Shown: positions 42,759 to 52,050 of the stretch, piece by piece
How the letters are laid out: every line of letters starts with the position of its first letter
Numbering within the stretch: the stretch's first letter is position 1
From: Muribaculaceae bacterium
Lineage (GTDB): Bacteria; Bacteroidota; Bacteroidia; Bacteroidales; Muribaculaceae
NCBI GenBank assembly: GCA_017405965.1
Contig: JAFQZK010000018.1
Location: 16,891 to 80,890 of the forward strand
DNA length: 64,000 nt
Direction: 5' to 3'
The notes under the pieces: model-generated
Told to the model about the DNA's origin: nothing
What the model saw: only the letters and a program-made list of their open reading frames with translations
Databases searched by the model: none
Position numbers and translations under genes: made by a program

Positions 42759-43961
42759 ATGTTCAAGTTTATACACACCAGTGACTGGCATCTGGGCCAG
42801 AATTTCTATGGCTATGACCGTAGCGAGGAACAGCGCGATTTCTTGGCTCAATTGGCCGACATCGTGCGCAAACACACACCCGACGCTCTGCTCGTGAGCG
42901 GTGACATTTTCCATACGGCCGCTCCGTCGAATGCAGCCGTCAACCTCTATGTCGAGGGAATGCTCAACATCCACAAGGCATGTCCCACGATGGCCATCAT
43001 CGTCGTCGCCGGCAACCACGACAGCGCATCGCGTCTCGACAGCGACAAGCGCTTGTGGGAACTGGCTGGCGTCACTGTGATGGGCACCGTAGCCCGCGAC
43101 AAGAACGGCAAGGCCGACATCGGCAGCCACATCATCAAGGTGGGCGACAAGGGTATCGTGGCCGCGGTGCCGTTTGCCTACCCCAGCAGTTTTCCTGTAC
43201 CGGCAGGAATGGACGACATTGAACGTGAGCAGCGCCAGAGGACCTATTTCCAGACCCTGCTCGAGCAAGCCAACCACAAAAACGCCAACGAGCTTCCCGT
43301 GGTGCTGATGGCCCACTTGGCGGTGAGCAACAGCGACTTCACGGGCCACGACCGCGACATGAAGATGGAGTGCGTCGACATCACTGCCCTGGGAACAGGT
43401 TACGACTATGCCGCCCTGGGACATATCCACCGGCCACAGAATGTGAGCGACCGCGCCCGCTACTGCGGCACCCCGATTCCTGTCAGCTTTGACGAGCAGT
43501 GCGAACACTCGGTGAGCATCGTCGAGATCGACAAGCACGGCGATCTGCCCCGTATCGAGAGCAAGGTCATCAGGAACATCAAGCCCCTGCGCACCGTGCC
43601 CGCCAATGAGCCCGTGGACTTTGAGACCGCCCTGCAGCGGTTGAAGGATTATAACCCCAACGAGCATTCCTATATCAGGCTCAACGTCAAGGTGGAGCAA
43701 TATCTGCCCAACGGTGCTCAAGAACAGGCCGCCCAGGCTGTAGCCGACAAGCAATGCCGCTTCTGTGAAATCAAGAAAACTGCAACCATTGCCATCACCC
43801 GCAACGCTACCCAAATGACAATCGAGGAATTCAACAAGAAATCGCCCCTCGACATCGCCAACCAGTACTTCATCGACACTTACGGACACCCCATGAACGA
43901 TGAACAGCAAGACATGTTCAATCACATTTATCAACTCATTCAAGAAGAGAACCGCCAATGA
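42759..43961 (+). CDS. sbcD: Exonuclease subunit SbcD
   Basis: A 400-residue Mre11-type nuclease. Metallophosphoesterase motifs are TSDWHLGQ (Asp9, His11), SGDIFHTA, AGNHDSASR and GHIHRPQ. With SbcC it cuts hairpins and protein-blocked DNA ends. The C-terminal part (after about 280) is the SbcD cap and SbcC-contact region. It overlaps sbcC by 4 nt. Confidence 0.96.
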   Translation: MFKFIHTSDWHLGQNFYGYDRSEEQRDFLAQLADIVRKHTPDALLVSGDIFHTAAPSNAAVNLYVEGMLNIHKACPTMAIIVVAGNHDSASRLDSDKRLWELAGVTVMGTVARDKNGKADIGSHIIKVGDKGIVAAVPFAYPSSFPVPAGMDDIEREQRQRTYFQTLLEQANHKNANELPVVLMAHLAVSNSDFTGHDRDMKMECVDITALGTGYDYAALGHIHRPQNVSDRARYCGTPIPVSFDEQCEHSVSIVEIDKHGDLPRIESKVIRNIKPLRTVPANEPVDFETALQRLKDYNPNEHSYIRLNVKVEQYLPNGAQEQAAQAVADKQCRFCEIKKTATIAITRNATQMTIEEFNKKSPLDIANQYFIDTYGHPMNDEQQDMFNHIYQLIQEENRQ

Positions 43962-46900
43962 AACTCAAACAGCTCACCATCGACAACATCGCCTCGATTG
44001 AACACGCCGTAATCAACTTTGACGCCGCGCCATTGGCGGGAGAACACCTTTTTCTCATCACCGGCGAGACCGGCTCGGGCAAGTCGACCATCATCGACTG
44101 CCTGTGCCTGGCGCTCTATGGCAACACACCCCGACTGAAAGCAGCCCGCAAAGACGACTATGACACCAAACGCCACAACGGCCAGGACGACGAGAAACTC
44201 AAAACCGACGACGTGAGGCAACTCCTCAGGCGCGGTACGGTGACGGCCGACGTCTGCCTGACCTTCGACGACAACGACGGCATCCCCTACATTGCCAAGT
44301 GGCATGTGCACCGGGCCAACAAGAAACTGGAGAAGAACATCAAGCAGCCCGAGCGAACCCTGATGACCGACGAGGGCGTCAACCCGCCCGTGTGCCTGCA
44401 AGGCAAGAAAGCCATCGACTCCCACATCTTCGAACTCATCGGGCTGGACATGGACCAGTTCTTCCGCACCGTGGTGCTCGCGCAGGGCAAATTCGCCGAG
44501 TTCCTCAACAGCGAGGAGAAAGACAAAGCCACCCTGCTCGAGAAAATGACCGGCACCGACATCTATGCCAAGGTGGGCAGCAAAATCTATGCGGTGTGCG
44601 ACGACAAGCTGCAGAAGCGCAACAACCTGCTCGAGCAACTCCAGAGCATTGAACTGCTGAACGAAGAGCAGAAAGCCAGCATCGGTGATGAAATCAGCGA
44701 ACTAGGCAAGCAGCAAGCCCTCGTTCAGGTACAACGCGACGGTGCCAAGGCGATGAACGACTGGCTCGACGCCATGGCGCGAAACGAGACGAATCTCAAC
44801 CTCAAGCGACAAGAACTTGACAACAAGCAGGAACAGGCCAACCAGCCCGAATACCTGGAACAACACCAGTTGGTCATCGACTGGGAGAACACCATCGAAC
44901 CGCGCCGCGAGGCAAGAGACCTGCAGCAGGCTTTGGAGCGAATCAAGAAATTGAAAGAGCAGCAGCCCGCAATGCAGGACGAATTTGACCACTTGTGCGC
45001 TGCATTGCGCGCCACCATCGACAAGACCGAGAAGATGCGCCGCCAGCGTGAAGAAATCGGGGAGTTCATCAACCAGGAGGCCCCCAACAAGGGTATGTAT
45101 GACGCGATCAAGACCATCAAGTCGCTCATAAGCCAGCGCAAGCAGGAGCAGGACAATATCACTAACTTCACACAAACCCTCAAGCAGGAACAGGACAACC
45201 TGCCGAAAGCCGAGGACCGGGTCAAAGCGACACGAGAAGCGATGCAGCAACAGGACAACTATGTCAAGGAACTGCAAGCCCGATATGATGCCCTGAAACT
45301 GAATGAGATCACCAAGAAGAAAGACGACTTGGGCGAGGCTCAACTGGCGTTGACAGTACTCAAGACCAAAAATGACGCCGTAGATCAAGCCACAGCGCTC
45401 ATCAAGGGGTTCAAGACCGACCTCACCAACGAGCAGCAGGCACTGGAAAAGGTGAACGCTACCATCGACAGCAAACGCGCACTGAAGACGCAAGCTTTTG
45501 AGGCCCTGGAGCGAGAGAAAGACTGGAATGCCCTGATCGAGCAAGCCCACAAGTCGCTTCACGAGGGCCAGAAGTGCCCCGTGTGCGGTAATGTCATCAA
45601 TGACCTGCAGCCGCCCAAGGGGAAGAACGTGCTCGATGAATTAAAGGAGCGACTCGCACTGGCCACCAGCGACGTGGAAAAGGCCGAGGCCGCCATTGCC
45701 GCCTCAGGCATAGCCATCAAGCGCATCTCACAACAAATCACCGATGCCGAGCGGGACCTTGCCGACCGCATCACCAACCGCGACAAGCAGTGGCAACAAA
45801 CCACGGCATTGTTGGTGAAATGCGGTAAACAAACCGATGACATGCCCGACAACGACAAGTGCGATGCCCTCGTACAAGCCATTGAGAGCGATGTTGAGGC
45901 CCTGAACGCTACACTGCAGCAAGCGTCCACCCTCAACAGCACCATCACGACTGAGCGCAACAAACTCACGCAGCTCACCAATGACCACAATCAGGCCACA
46001 ATCCACTACAACAAGGCACTCGACAGCATCAAGCATCAAGGAGAGGTCATCGATGCCAGCAAGGCAAGGTTCAAGGCCCGCACCGATGAGTTGAACACCT
46101 ACTTTGCCATGAGTGATTGGCAAACGCTCGCCACTCAGCAGAGCGACTTCATCGAGCAACTGGAGATGAAAGCCAACCGCTACCAACAGCAGGTCAACAC
46201 GGCGCAACAACTGGAACATTCCATCGGTGTTGCACAGGCGCTCATCCCGGCCATGCAGGAGAACAAGGACAACATCTCGGGACTCGTGGACAACGGCACA
46301 GCCTGTGACCGCATTCCTGATAACCTTGATGAACTGTGGCGGCAATTCGAGAACAAGAGCATCAACTGGAACAATGCACTCGACAACGAGAAGAAAAACG
46401 CCGAGCGTGCCGGCCAGGCGCTTGACAAATACCTGAGCGAGCACCCTGACATGAGCAAGGAGCGCATCGCGCTCATCGACCAGCATAGCCAGGGCGAAAT
46501 CGCCGGCATCAAGCAAGCCCACAAGGATCTTGAGGAGCGCATGACTCACATCAAGGGCGAAATCGCCTCGCTGAACGAACAGCATAACGACATCCTGGCT
46601 AAAAAGCCCGATTTCCCCGAACAAGACCGCGAGAAACTGGCCGAGATTTTCAACACAAGTCAAAGCCGATTTAACGAGCTGAATGACCAGATTGCCGAGC
46701 GTAAAGCGATTCTCAAGAACGACGAGGAGAACGTGAAAACCGTCGGCGAGAAAAAGAAAGCACTCGACCTGGCCGAGGCCGACTATAAACGATGGGCCGA
46801 GCTTTGCGAAGAGTTGGGCAGTAAAAACGGAGACAAATTCAAGAGGATTGCCCAAAGCTATATCCTGGGCGAACTGCTGCACAGCGCCAACGGCTACTTG

Positions 46901-47290
46901 CAGCAATTCAACGACCGCTATGAGTTGGAAGCCAAGCCCGGTTCACTCATCATCCTGGTGCGCGACCTGATGCAGGGCGACCTCACGTCGGTCAACACTT
47001 TGTCGGGCGGAGAAAGTTTCATGGTATCGCTGGCGCTCGCACTGGCCCTGTCGAGCACAACGGGCAAGATGTTCAGTGTGGACACTCTGTTCATCGATGA
47101 GGGCTTCGGGTCGTTGAGCGAGAATTACCTCGACAATGTGATGGAAACCCTCAACCGCCTCTACGACATGGGTGGACGACGCGTGGGCATCATCAGCCAC
47201 GTGAAACTGCTCAAGGAGCGCGTCACCACACAGATTCAAGTGAGTCGCGACCCCAAGAACAACACCGTCAGCCGCATTGAGATTGTATAG
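43958..47290 (+). CDS. sbcC: Exonuclease subunit SbcC (Rad50-like)
   Basis: An 1110-residue SMC-like ATPase. Walker A GETGSGKS is at 36-43, two long coiled coils rich in Gln, Lys and Glu flank the zinc hook Cys540-Pro-Val-Cys543, and the C-terminal lobe has the signature LSGGESFMVSLALALALSS and Walker B TLFIDEGFGSL. It forms the ATP-driven clamp of the SbcCD nuclease. The end is followed by a heptamer array and a terminator. Confidence 0.96.
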   Translation: MKLKQLTIDNIASIEHAVINFDAAPLAGEHLFLITGETGSGKSTIIDCLCLALYGNTPRLKAARKDDYDTKRHNGQDDEKLKTDDVRQLLRRGTVTADVCLTFDDNDGIPYIAKWHVHRANKKLEKNIKQPERTLMTDEGVNPPVCLQGKKAIDSHIFELIGLDMDQFFRTVVLAQGKFAEFLNSEEKDKATLLEKMTGTDIYAKVGSKIYAVCDDKLQKRNNLLEQLQSIELLNEEQKASIGDEISELGKQQALVQVQRDGAKAMNDWLDAMARNETNLNLKRQELDNKQEQANQPEYLEQHQLVIDWENTIEPRREARDLQQALERIKKLKEQQPAMQDEFDHLCAALRATIDKTEKMRRQREEIGEFINQEAPNKGMYDAIKTIKSLISQRKQEQDNITNFTQTLKQEQDNLPKAEDRVKATREAMQQQDNYVKELQARYDALKLNEITKKKDDLGEAQLALTVLKTKNDAVDQATALIKGFKTDLTNEQQALEKVNATIDSKRALKTQAFEALEREKDWNALIEQAHKSLHEGQKCPVCGNVINDLQPPKGKNVLDELKERLALATSDVEKAEAAIAASGIAIKRISQQITDAERDLADRITNRDKQWQQTTALLVKCGKQTDDMPDNDKCDALVQAIESDVEALNATLQQASTLNSTITTERNKLTQLTNDHNQATIHYNKALDSIKHQGEVIDASKARFKARTDELNTYFAMSDWQTLATQQSDFIEQLEMKANRYQQQVNTAQQLEHSIGVAQALIPAMQENKDNISGLVDNGTACDRIPDNLDELWRQFENKSINWNNALDNEKKNAERAGQALDKYLSEHPDMSKERIALIDQHSQGEIAGIKQAHKDLEERMTHIKGEIASLNEQHNDILAKKPDFPEQDREKLAEIFNTSQSRFNELNDQIAERKAILKNDEENVKTVGEKKKALDLAEADYKRWAELCEELGSKNGDKFKRIAQSYILGELLHSANGYLQQFNDRYELEAKPGSLIILVRDLMQGDLTSVNTLSGGESFMVSLALALALSSTTGKMFSVDTLFIDEGFGSLSENYLDNVMETLNRLYDMGGRRVGIISHVKLLKERVTTQIQVSRDPKNNTVSRIEIV

Positions 47291-47304
47291 GGGGAGAGAC
47301 AGGT

Positions 47305-47330
47305 TAAAGGTTAAAGGTTAAAGGTTAAGG
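47305..47330. repeat. GGTTAAA heptamer array
   Basis: Four near-perfect 7-bp units right behind sbcC. Confidence 0.75.
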
Positions 47331-47342
47331 CTGAAAAATAAA

Positions 47343-47368
47343 GGAGCGGCACAAGAATGTGTCGCTCC
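47343..47368. terminator. Terminator between sbcC and DUF4251 gene
   Basis: GGAGCGGCACA (47343-47353), AGAA loop, TGTGTCGCTCC (47358-47368): 11 pairs with one wobble, flanked by A-rich and T-rich ends. It serves the convergent genes on both sides. Confidence 0.85.
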
Positions 47369-47386
47369 CTTTATACCTTCACGTCA

Positions 47387-47878
47387 TTAGTCAAACTTCA
47401 TCTCGCCGTCAAACGAAATGGCATCTCGTTCCTGGGCAATGATATCGATAATGGACTTGCCATTGTTGAACACGTCGATGCGGAAGTAGTACACGTCCTC
47501 GCCGTTGTTCACCATGAACTCGATGTGAGAACGGTTACTCGTGGGATAGGTAATCGTGTAGTTCTCGATTTTACCCTTGAAATTCAAGCCCTTGCCACCA
47601 CCATAAGGCACACGGTAGGCCTCACCGACATAGGGGAGATAACTGTCCACCTCGTCGCCGTTCACCTTAAGCTCATAGTTCGACGTCACATGACGAGCCA
47701 TGCCACCCAGCGGTTTCATCCAGTCCACGGCAATGGTGTAATGGCGCGTGTCAAGACCTTCCTGCACTTGGCGAGTCACCTGAGCCTCACGTTCGGCTTT
47801 GGTCAAGCCATTACCAGTGCCACACGCAGTGAACAGCACCGTCAATGTTGCAAATAAAATCAGATAAATGCGGTTCAT
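47387..47878 (-). CDS. DUF4251 domain lipoprotein
   Basis: A 163-residue protein with lipoprotein signal MNRIYLILFATLTVLFTAC. The mature part matches the DUF4251 family common in Bacteroidales: YELKVNGDEVDSYLPYVG, split by the typical PYGGGKGLNF block, and a closing RIDVFNNGKSIIDI. The function is unknown; an envelope location is expected. A good promoter lies about 115 bp upstream, leaving a long leader. Confidence 0.85.
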   Translation of the reverse strand: MNRIYLILFATLTVLFTACGTGNGLTKAEREAQVTRQVQEGLDTRHYTIAVDWMKPLGGMARHVTSNYELKVNGDEVDSYLPYVGEAYRVPYGGGKGLNFKGKIENYTITYPTSNRSHIEFMVNNGEDVYYFRIDVFNNGKSIIDIIAQERDAISFDGEMKFD

Positions 47879-47994
47879 AATACTGTTTAGATTTTAATGT
47901 TACACAACACAGGAGCCCACATCCAGTCGGGCAACCCTTTTTAATAATTCACATCAATGCGGCAATCTGCCACAATAAACTGTCGCAAATTACG

Positions 47995-48002
47995 CAAAAA
48001 TA
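47995..48002 (-). promoter_or_regulatory. -7 box for DUF4251 gene
   Basis: Minus-strand TATTTTTG followed by CGTAATTTGCGAC. Confidence 0.55.
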
Positions 48003-48090
48003 ATAATGAATTCCAAATTATTTTCGGAAATTTTTCTTTAATTACCGATTTCAGTCCTTAAAAACCATTTATCGATAGGGAAAGCCCTCA

Positions 48091-50406
48091 TTACCTGATG
48101 ACTGCAATCTTGGTCACCACGGCCTCTCCGCTGCCATTGGCCTGAGAGCAGAGCACCATATAAACACCGGTCTTGACGCGGTCACCGTTCTGGTCGCAGC
48201 AATCCCAGGTTGCCATACCGCCGGTCGACTTGAGCTGACGAATGACAAAGCCGCTGGCATCGGCAATCTTAATCAAGGAGTTGTCCATCAGACCCATAAT
48301 CGTCACGTCGGACATGAATTCGGGTCGAACGGGGTTGGGATAAGCATAGATGTTATCATAGGTGGGTTCGGCAGGACTGGAGTCGCTGAAGTATTCATAC
48401 AAGCCTGCCGGTGTGGTCAAATACACCGAATTACTGTTGGGGTTGCAGCACACCTGGTAAACCGTGTTAGACGACAGGGGGCTGTTCGTCATGTTGAAAC
48501 GGTTGATGATCTTGGTGCCGTCGGCACTCACCAGGAACAGACCCGACGACTGCGTGGCGATCCACTTGCGATTGGCGCCATCAACGGCAATGTCATTGAC
48601 CTGGATACCGTCCAGCAGATAATCGGCCATGCCCGTGCCGTCGTTGCGCGGCACTTTGATGCGATTGACCCTGAAGTCGTTAGAGAAAGCCTGTGCTGGG
48701 TTGAATGTGATGACTCCCTCGGTACATCCCATCCACACGATGCCGTTCAGATCCTCGGCAAAGCACATGATATTGGTCCAGGCAAACGACTGACCATCCT
48801 GGTCGATGAGCTTATTGTAGGAAGCCTGTTGCGGACGCGACGACAAGCCGTCATCAGTAACCCAGAAGAATACCGGCATTTCGAAATCACCATCGGTAAA
48901 CACTTTGATGTCGTGATTGTTGTAACGTGTCGAGAGGAAACGGCCTCGCTGTGAATGACCAGTATAGATGCCGTCGATCTCGAGAGTCGTCCAGTCTTCG
49001 GCCGTAGTCTGATTGAGTTTGGCCTTAGCGGCGGGCAGCACCATCACATAGTTTTCCTTATTCTCATAGGGCTGAACGACCCACACGTTGCCGTTGCGGT
49101 CGATGCTCGTAATAGGGTGCATCGAGTAGCTCTTCTTTATCGGACTGTTCGTGTTGTCATACTTGAAGACGATCTCATTGTTCACCACCTTGAGCAGACC
49201 GTCTCGCCAAGTGCCCAGGAAATAAGTGTCAGGTGCATCGGGCAGGAACTCAACCCAATAGCATCCGTTTTCGGGGGCATCGTCGGGGGTCACATCATCC
49301 CACTTGATGCCGTCAAAGGTGTTGACTGCGGTAGGGGTTGTTGACGAGAAGAAGCCGTTGGCGCTGGGAGGAGTCACATACAGCAGGTCTTTAGACTTGT
49401 TGTAGGTCATCCAGAACGGGGTCGAGAACGACAAGGCATTGGGAAGATAGAAACCGCCTTTTCCAATAATGTGGAGGCCTTGAACTCCGGCTGCCCACAA
49501 ATCACCCTGTCCTGCAGGATGAGCGCTGCATATCTCGTTCTCCACTTCAAGGAGTTCAGCGGTCCCTCCATCGGGTCCGGTCTCATAACACTGGCCCTGA
49601 CTCGGGACGTTGAGCAGGAAACCACCGTCAACTGTTGATTGAGGTGTGATAGAACTACCCATGATGATTGTAGAGGGAACGAAATTGAGCGTGCCGTCAT
49701 CCAGCTCTTCAATTTTGGTCTGGAATGTCCATCCCGTCATGCAGAAGAAGGTTTGGTCATCGATGGGCCATATACGGCAGTTGACCTTGCTATCGGTGGC
49801 AAGGTTGAACGATGACAAGAGCTCATGGTACTCGTCGGCAAAACCATAATAGAATTTGTCGGCAGTGGACAGCAGCAGGTAGTCACCCACCTGAGCCACC
49901 GATACCATGGGTTCGCCATACAAGTGCGACTCCTTGATGACAAACTTACTATCATCTATCACCGCATAGCCGAAGTCGGTGGCAAGATAGATCAGCCCGG
50001 GGCCGAAGGTCACGTCATTGATTGTCTTGCCCGCCGTCATCACAGCATCCTTGATCTCGGGCATATTCACCACTGCACCGTTTGACTTGATCACGTCGAT
50101 GTTGGAGTTGCTGTAAACGACCACCAGATAGTCCTTGACCTTGTTATAGTAAATCTGCGAAATGGTCATGTCGCTCAGGTCGTTGATCACGCTCAGCGAC
50201 TCGTTCTCGTTGTTTTCTTTGTCCAGGCGAAACAGGTTGTCGCCCGCCAGATAGTAAACATAAAGCCTGGTCTCGACAACCGACTTCACGTTGGTGCCGA
50301 CAAACGGCACATGAAGGCGCCAATCGCCCACACCATTCTGAGCTGCCGCGAGCAGCGACATCAACGAAACGAACACCAGCAAAAATATCTTCTTAGCCAT
50401 TTTCAT
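48091..50406 (-). CDS. porZ: PorZ-like beta-propeller protein of the type IX secretion system
   Basis: A 771-residue secreted protein (signal MKMAKKIFLLVFVSLMSLLA). The N-terminus, with WRLHVPF, LYVYYLAGDNLFRLD, LSDMTISQIYY and YSNSNIDVI, follows the PorZ N-terminal propeller pattern. Further propeller-like blocks (NVWVVQP, GIVWMGCTEGVITFN, RKWIATQSSGLFLV) fill the centre. The last 80 residues, YAYPNPVRPEF through TGVYMVLCS, are a type A sorting domain of the type IX system. In Porphyromonas PorZ works at the surface with the attachment complex that links cargo to A-LPS. The start at 50400 is an alternative. It stands as a single gene. Confidence 0.8.
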   Translation of the reverse strand: MKMAKKIFLLVFVSLMSLLAAAQNGVGDWRLHVPFVGTNVKSVVETRLYVYYLAGDNLFRLDKENNENESLSVINDLSDMTISQIYYNKVKDYLVVVYSNSNIDVIKSNGAVVNMPEIKDAVMTAGKTINDVTFGPGLIYLATDFGYAVIDDSKFVIKESHLYGEPMVSVAQVGDYLLLSTADKFYYGFADEYHELLSSFNLATDSKVNCRIWPIDDQTFFCMTGWTFQTKIEELDDGTLNFVPSTIIMGSSITPQSTVDGGFLLNVPSQGQCYETGPDGGTAELLEVENEICSAHPAGQGDLWAAGVQGLHIIGKGGFYLPNALSFSTPFWMTYNKSKDLLYVTPPSANGFFSSTTPTAVNTFDGIKWDDVTPDDAPENGCYWVEFLPDAPDTYFLGTWRDGLLKVVNNEIVFKYDNTNSPIKKSYSMHPITSIDRNGNVWVVQPYENKENYVMVLPAAKAKLNQTTAEDWTTLEIDGIYTGHSQRGRFLSTRYNNHDIKVFTDGDFEMPVFFWVTDDGLSSRPQQASYNKLIDQDGQSFAWTNIMCFAEDLNGIVWMGCTEGVITFNPAQAFSNDFRVNRIKVPRNDGTGMADYLLDGIQVNDIAVDGANRKWIATQSSGLFLVSADGTKIINRFNMTNSPLSSNTVYQVCCNPNSNSVYLTTPAGLYEYFSDSSPAEPTYDNIYAYPNPVRPEFMSDVTIMGLMDNSLIKIADASGFVIRQLKSTGGMATWDCCDQNGDRVKTGVYMVLCSQANGSGEAVVTKIAVIR

Positions 50407-50550
50407 TCTTTTTTCTTGACGTGAATAGTTACAACAGGAAGCCGCAATGGCCTCTTTATGATTATATATAACGTAAACACCACCCTGAAAATTGTGCAGA
50501 CCCTTGATTATCCACAAAACACAAGCCTATGCCGCATCAAGTGGGACAAT

Positions 50551-50608
50551 AAACGCGACAAGCACAAGTAATTGATTGTTAAACAACTACGTTGTGCTTG
50601 TCGCGTTT
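50551..50608. terminator. Long hairpin terminator, 17-bp perfect stem
   Basis: AAACGCGACAAGCACAA (50551-50567) and TTGTGCTTGTCGCGTTT (50592-50608) pair completely around a 24-nt loop that itself has TTGTT and AACAA. It lies downstream of the aminotransferase gene and should end that transcript. Confidence 0.8.
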
Positions 50609-50648
50609 TTACTATCCTGATAGACCGCTAGCGCAGTCTTGAGATGTG

Positions 50649-51842
50649 TCAGGCGAGCTTGGCGAGGGCGGCGGCGATGCGCTTAGCGGCCTCGATCAGG
50701 TTCTCGTCGCTGGTGGCGTAGCTCAGGCGGATGTAACCCGGGCAGCAGAAGGCGCTACCGGCCACGGTGGCGACATGGGCCTCGTTCAACAGATAGAGGG
50801 CGAGGTCGTTGTCGTCGTTGATGACGGTATCACCGTAGCTCTTGCCGTAGTAGTGCTCTACCCTGGGGAAGGCGTAGAAGGCACCGTCGGGCATGTTGAG
50901 CTCGAAACCGGGGATTTCCTGCAGCAGGCCCACGATGAGGTTGCGGCGACGCTCAAAGGCGACACGCATCTCCTCAACGCAATCCTGCGAGCTGTTATAA
51001 GCAGCCTCGGCAGCCTTTTGGGCGATCGATGAAACACCGCTGGTGTACTGGCCCTGCAGCTTGGTCACAGCCTTGGCGAGCCATACGGGAGCAGCGATGT
51101 AACCGATACGGTAACCTGTCATGGCATAAGATTTGGATACACCGTTGACGATGACTACCTGGTCCTTGATGGCCTCGAACTGAGCCAGCGACTCGTGCTT
51201 GCCCACGTAGTTGATGTGCTCGTAGATTTCGTCGGCGATGACCATCACATTGGGGTGACGCTCAAGCATCTCGGCAATGGCTTTCAACTCATCATAGGTG
51301 TAGATAGCGCCGCTGGGGTTGCTGGGCGAGCAAACGACGATGACACGGGTCTTGTCGGTCATGACGGCTTCCAGCTCGGCAGCAGTCACCTTGAAGTTCT
51401 TCTCCATGCTCGAGGGCAGCAGCACGTTCTTGCCACCGGTAAGGTTGACCATCTGCATATAGCTTACCCAAGCTGGAGTGGGAATAATCACCTCGTCGCC
51501 GGGGTTGACAAGTGCCATGATGGCGTTGCACAGCTCGTGCTTGGCACCGTTACCGATCACAATCTGGTCGGGGGTGTATTCCAAGCCGTTCTCGCGGCGC
51601 AGTTTCTCGCACACGGCCTGACGCAGCGACAGATAGCCGGGAACGGGAGAATAGAACGAGTAGTTGTCGTCGATGGCCTGCTTGGCAGCAGCCTTGATGT
51701 GGTCGGGGGTGAAGAAGTCGGGTTCGCCCACCGAGAGGTTAATCACATCCACGCCCTGAGCGCGCAGCTCGCTGCTCTTTTGTGACATGGCCAAGGTGGC
51801 ACTGGGTGCCAGTGCGTTAATACGGTCCGAAAGTCGGTTCAT
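50649..51842 (-). CDS. Class I PLP-dependent aminotransferase (aspartate aminotransferase type)
   Basis: A 397-residue fold-type I enzyme. Lys237 in NGVSKSYAMTGYR binds PLP; Asn175 (SPSNPSG), Asp204 and Tyr207 (ADEIYEH) and Arg245 complete the cofactor site. The length and SVGEPDF near residue 40 match aspartate aminotransferases of the Ib subgroup, which may also use prephenate. It is a single gene with a strong promoter. Confidence 0.92.
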   Translation of the reverse strand: MNRLSDRINALAPSATLAMSQKSSELRAQGVDVINLSVGEPDFFTPDHIKAAAKQAIDDNYSFYSPVPGYLSLRQAVCEKLRRENGLEYTPDQIVIGNGAKHELCNAIMALVNPGDEVIIPTPAWVSYMQMVNLTGGKNVLLPSSMEKNFKVTAAELEAVMTDKTRVIVVCSPSNPSGAIYTYDELKAIAEMLERHPNVMVIADEIYEHINYVGKHESLAQFEAIKDQVVIVNGVSKSYAMTGYRIGYIAAPVWLAKAVTKLQGQYTSGVSSIAQKAAEAAYNSSQDCVEEMRVAFERRRNLIVGLLQEIPGFELNMPDGAFYAFPRVEHYYGKSYGDTVINDDNDLALYLLNEAHVATVAGSAFCCPGYIRLSYATSDENLIEAAKRIAAALAKLA

Positions 51843-51903
51843 TGTTTTATCTGTTTAAAGTAGTAAGTTTTTAGTTTTAAGTCAATTAGTCTGATTTATG
51901 GTG

Positions 51904-51934
51904 CAAAGATAAGGCTTTTTTGGGGAATACACAA
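51904..51934 (-). promoter_or_regulatory. Promoter of the aminotransferase gene
   Basis: Minus-strand TTG (complement of 51932-51934), 20 bp, TATCTTTG (complement of 51904-51911). Confidence 0.7.
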
Positions 51935-51961
51935 CTATTCTCCAGAAATAGATAAGAGATA

Positions 51962-52050
51962 ATAGATAATGGATAGATAATGGATGGATAATGGATGGAT
52001 AATGGATGACAGTTAGCAACTCCTAACTTCTAACTTCTAACTCCTAACTC
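51962..52050. repeat. Two simple tandem arrays before the aminotransferase promoter
   Basis: About four 11-bp units of ATAATGGATGG (51967-52008), then CTAACTT/CTAACTC heptamers (about 52018-52050) that run into the 3' end of the acyltransferase gene. Confidence 0.75.

Noticed and set aside
42705-43958. 417-codon minus-strand ORF
   Set aside because: Antisense to sbcD, with no recognisable domain and no promoter.
45728-46906. 392-codon minus-strand ORF
   Set aside because: Antisense to the sbcC coiled coil; Leu/Val-rich shadow of a charged helix.
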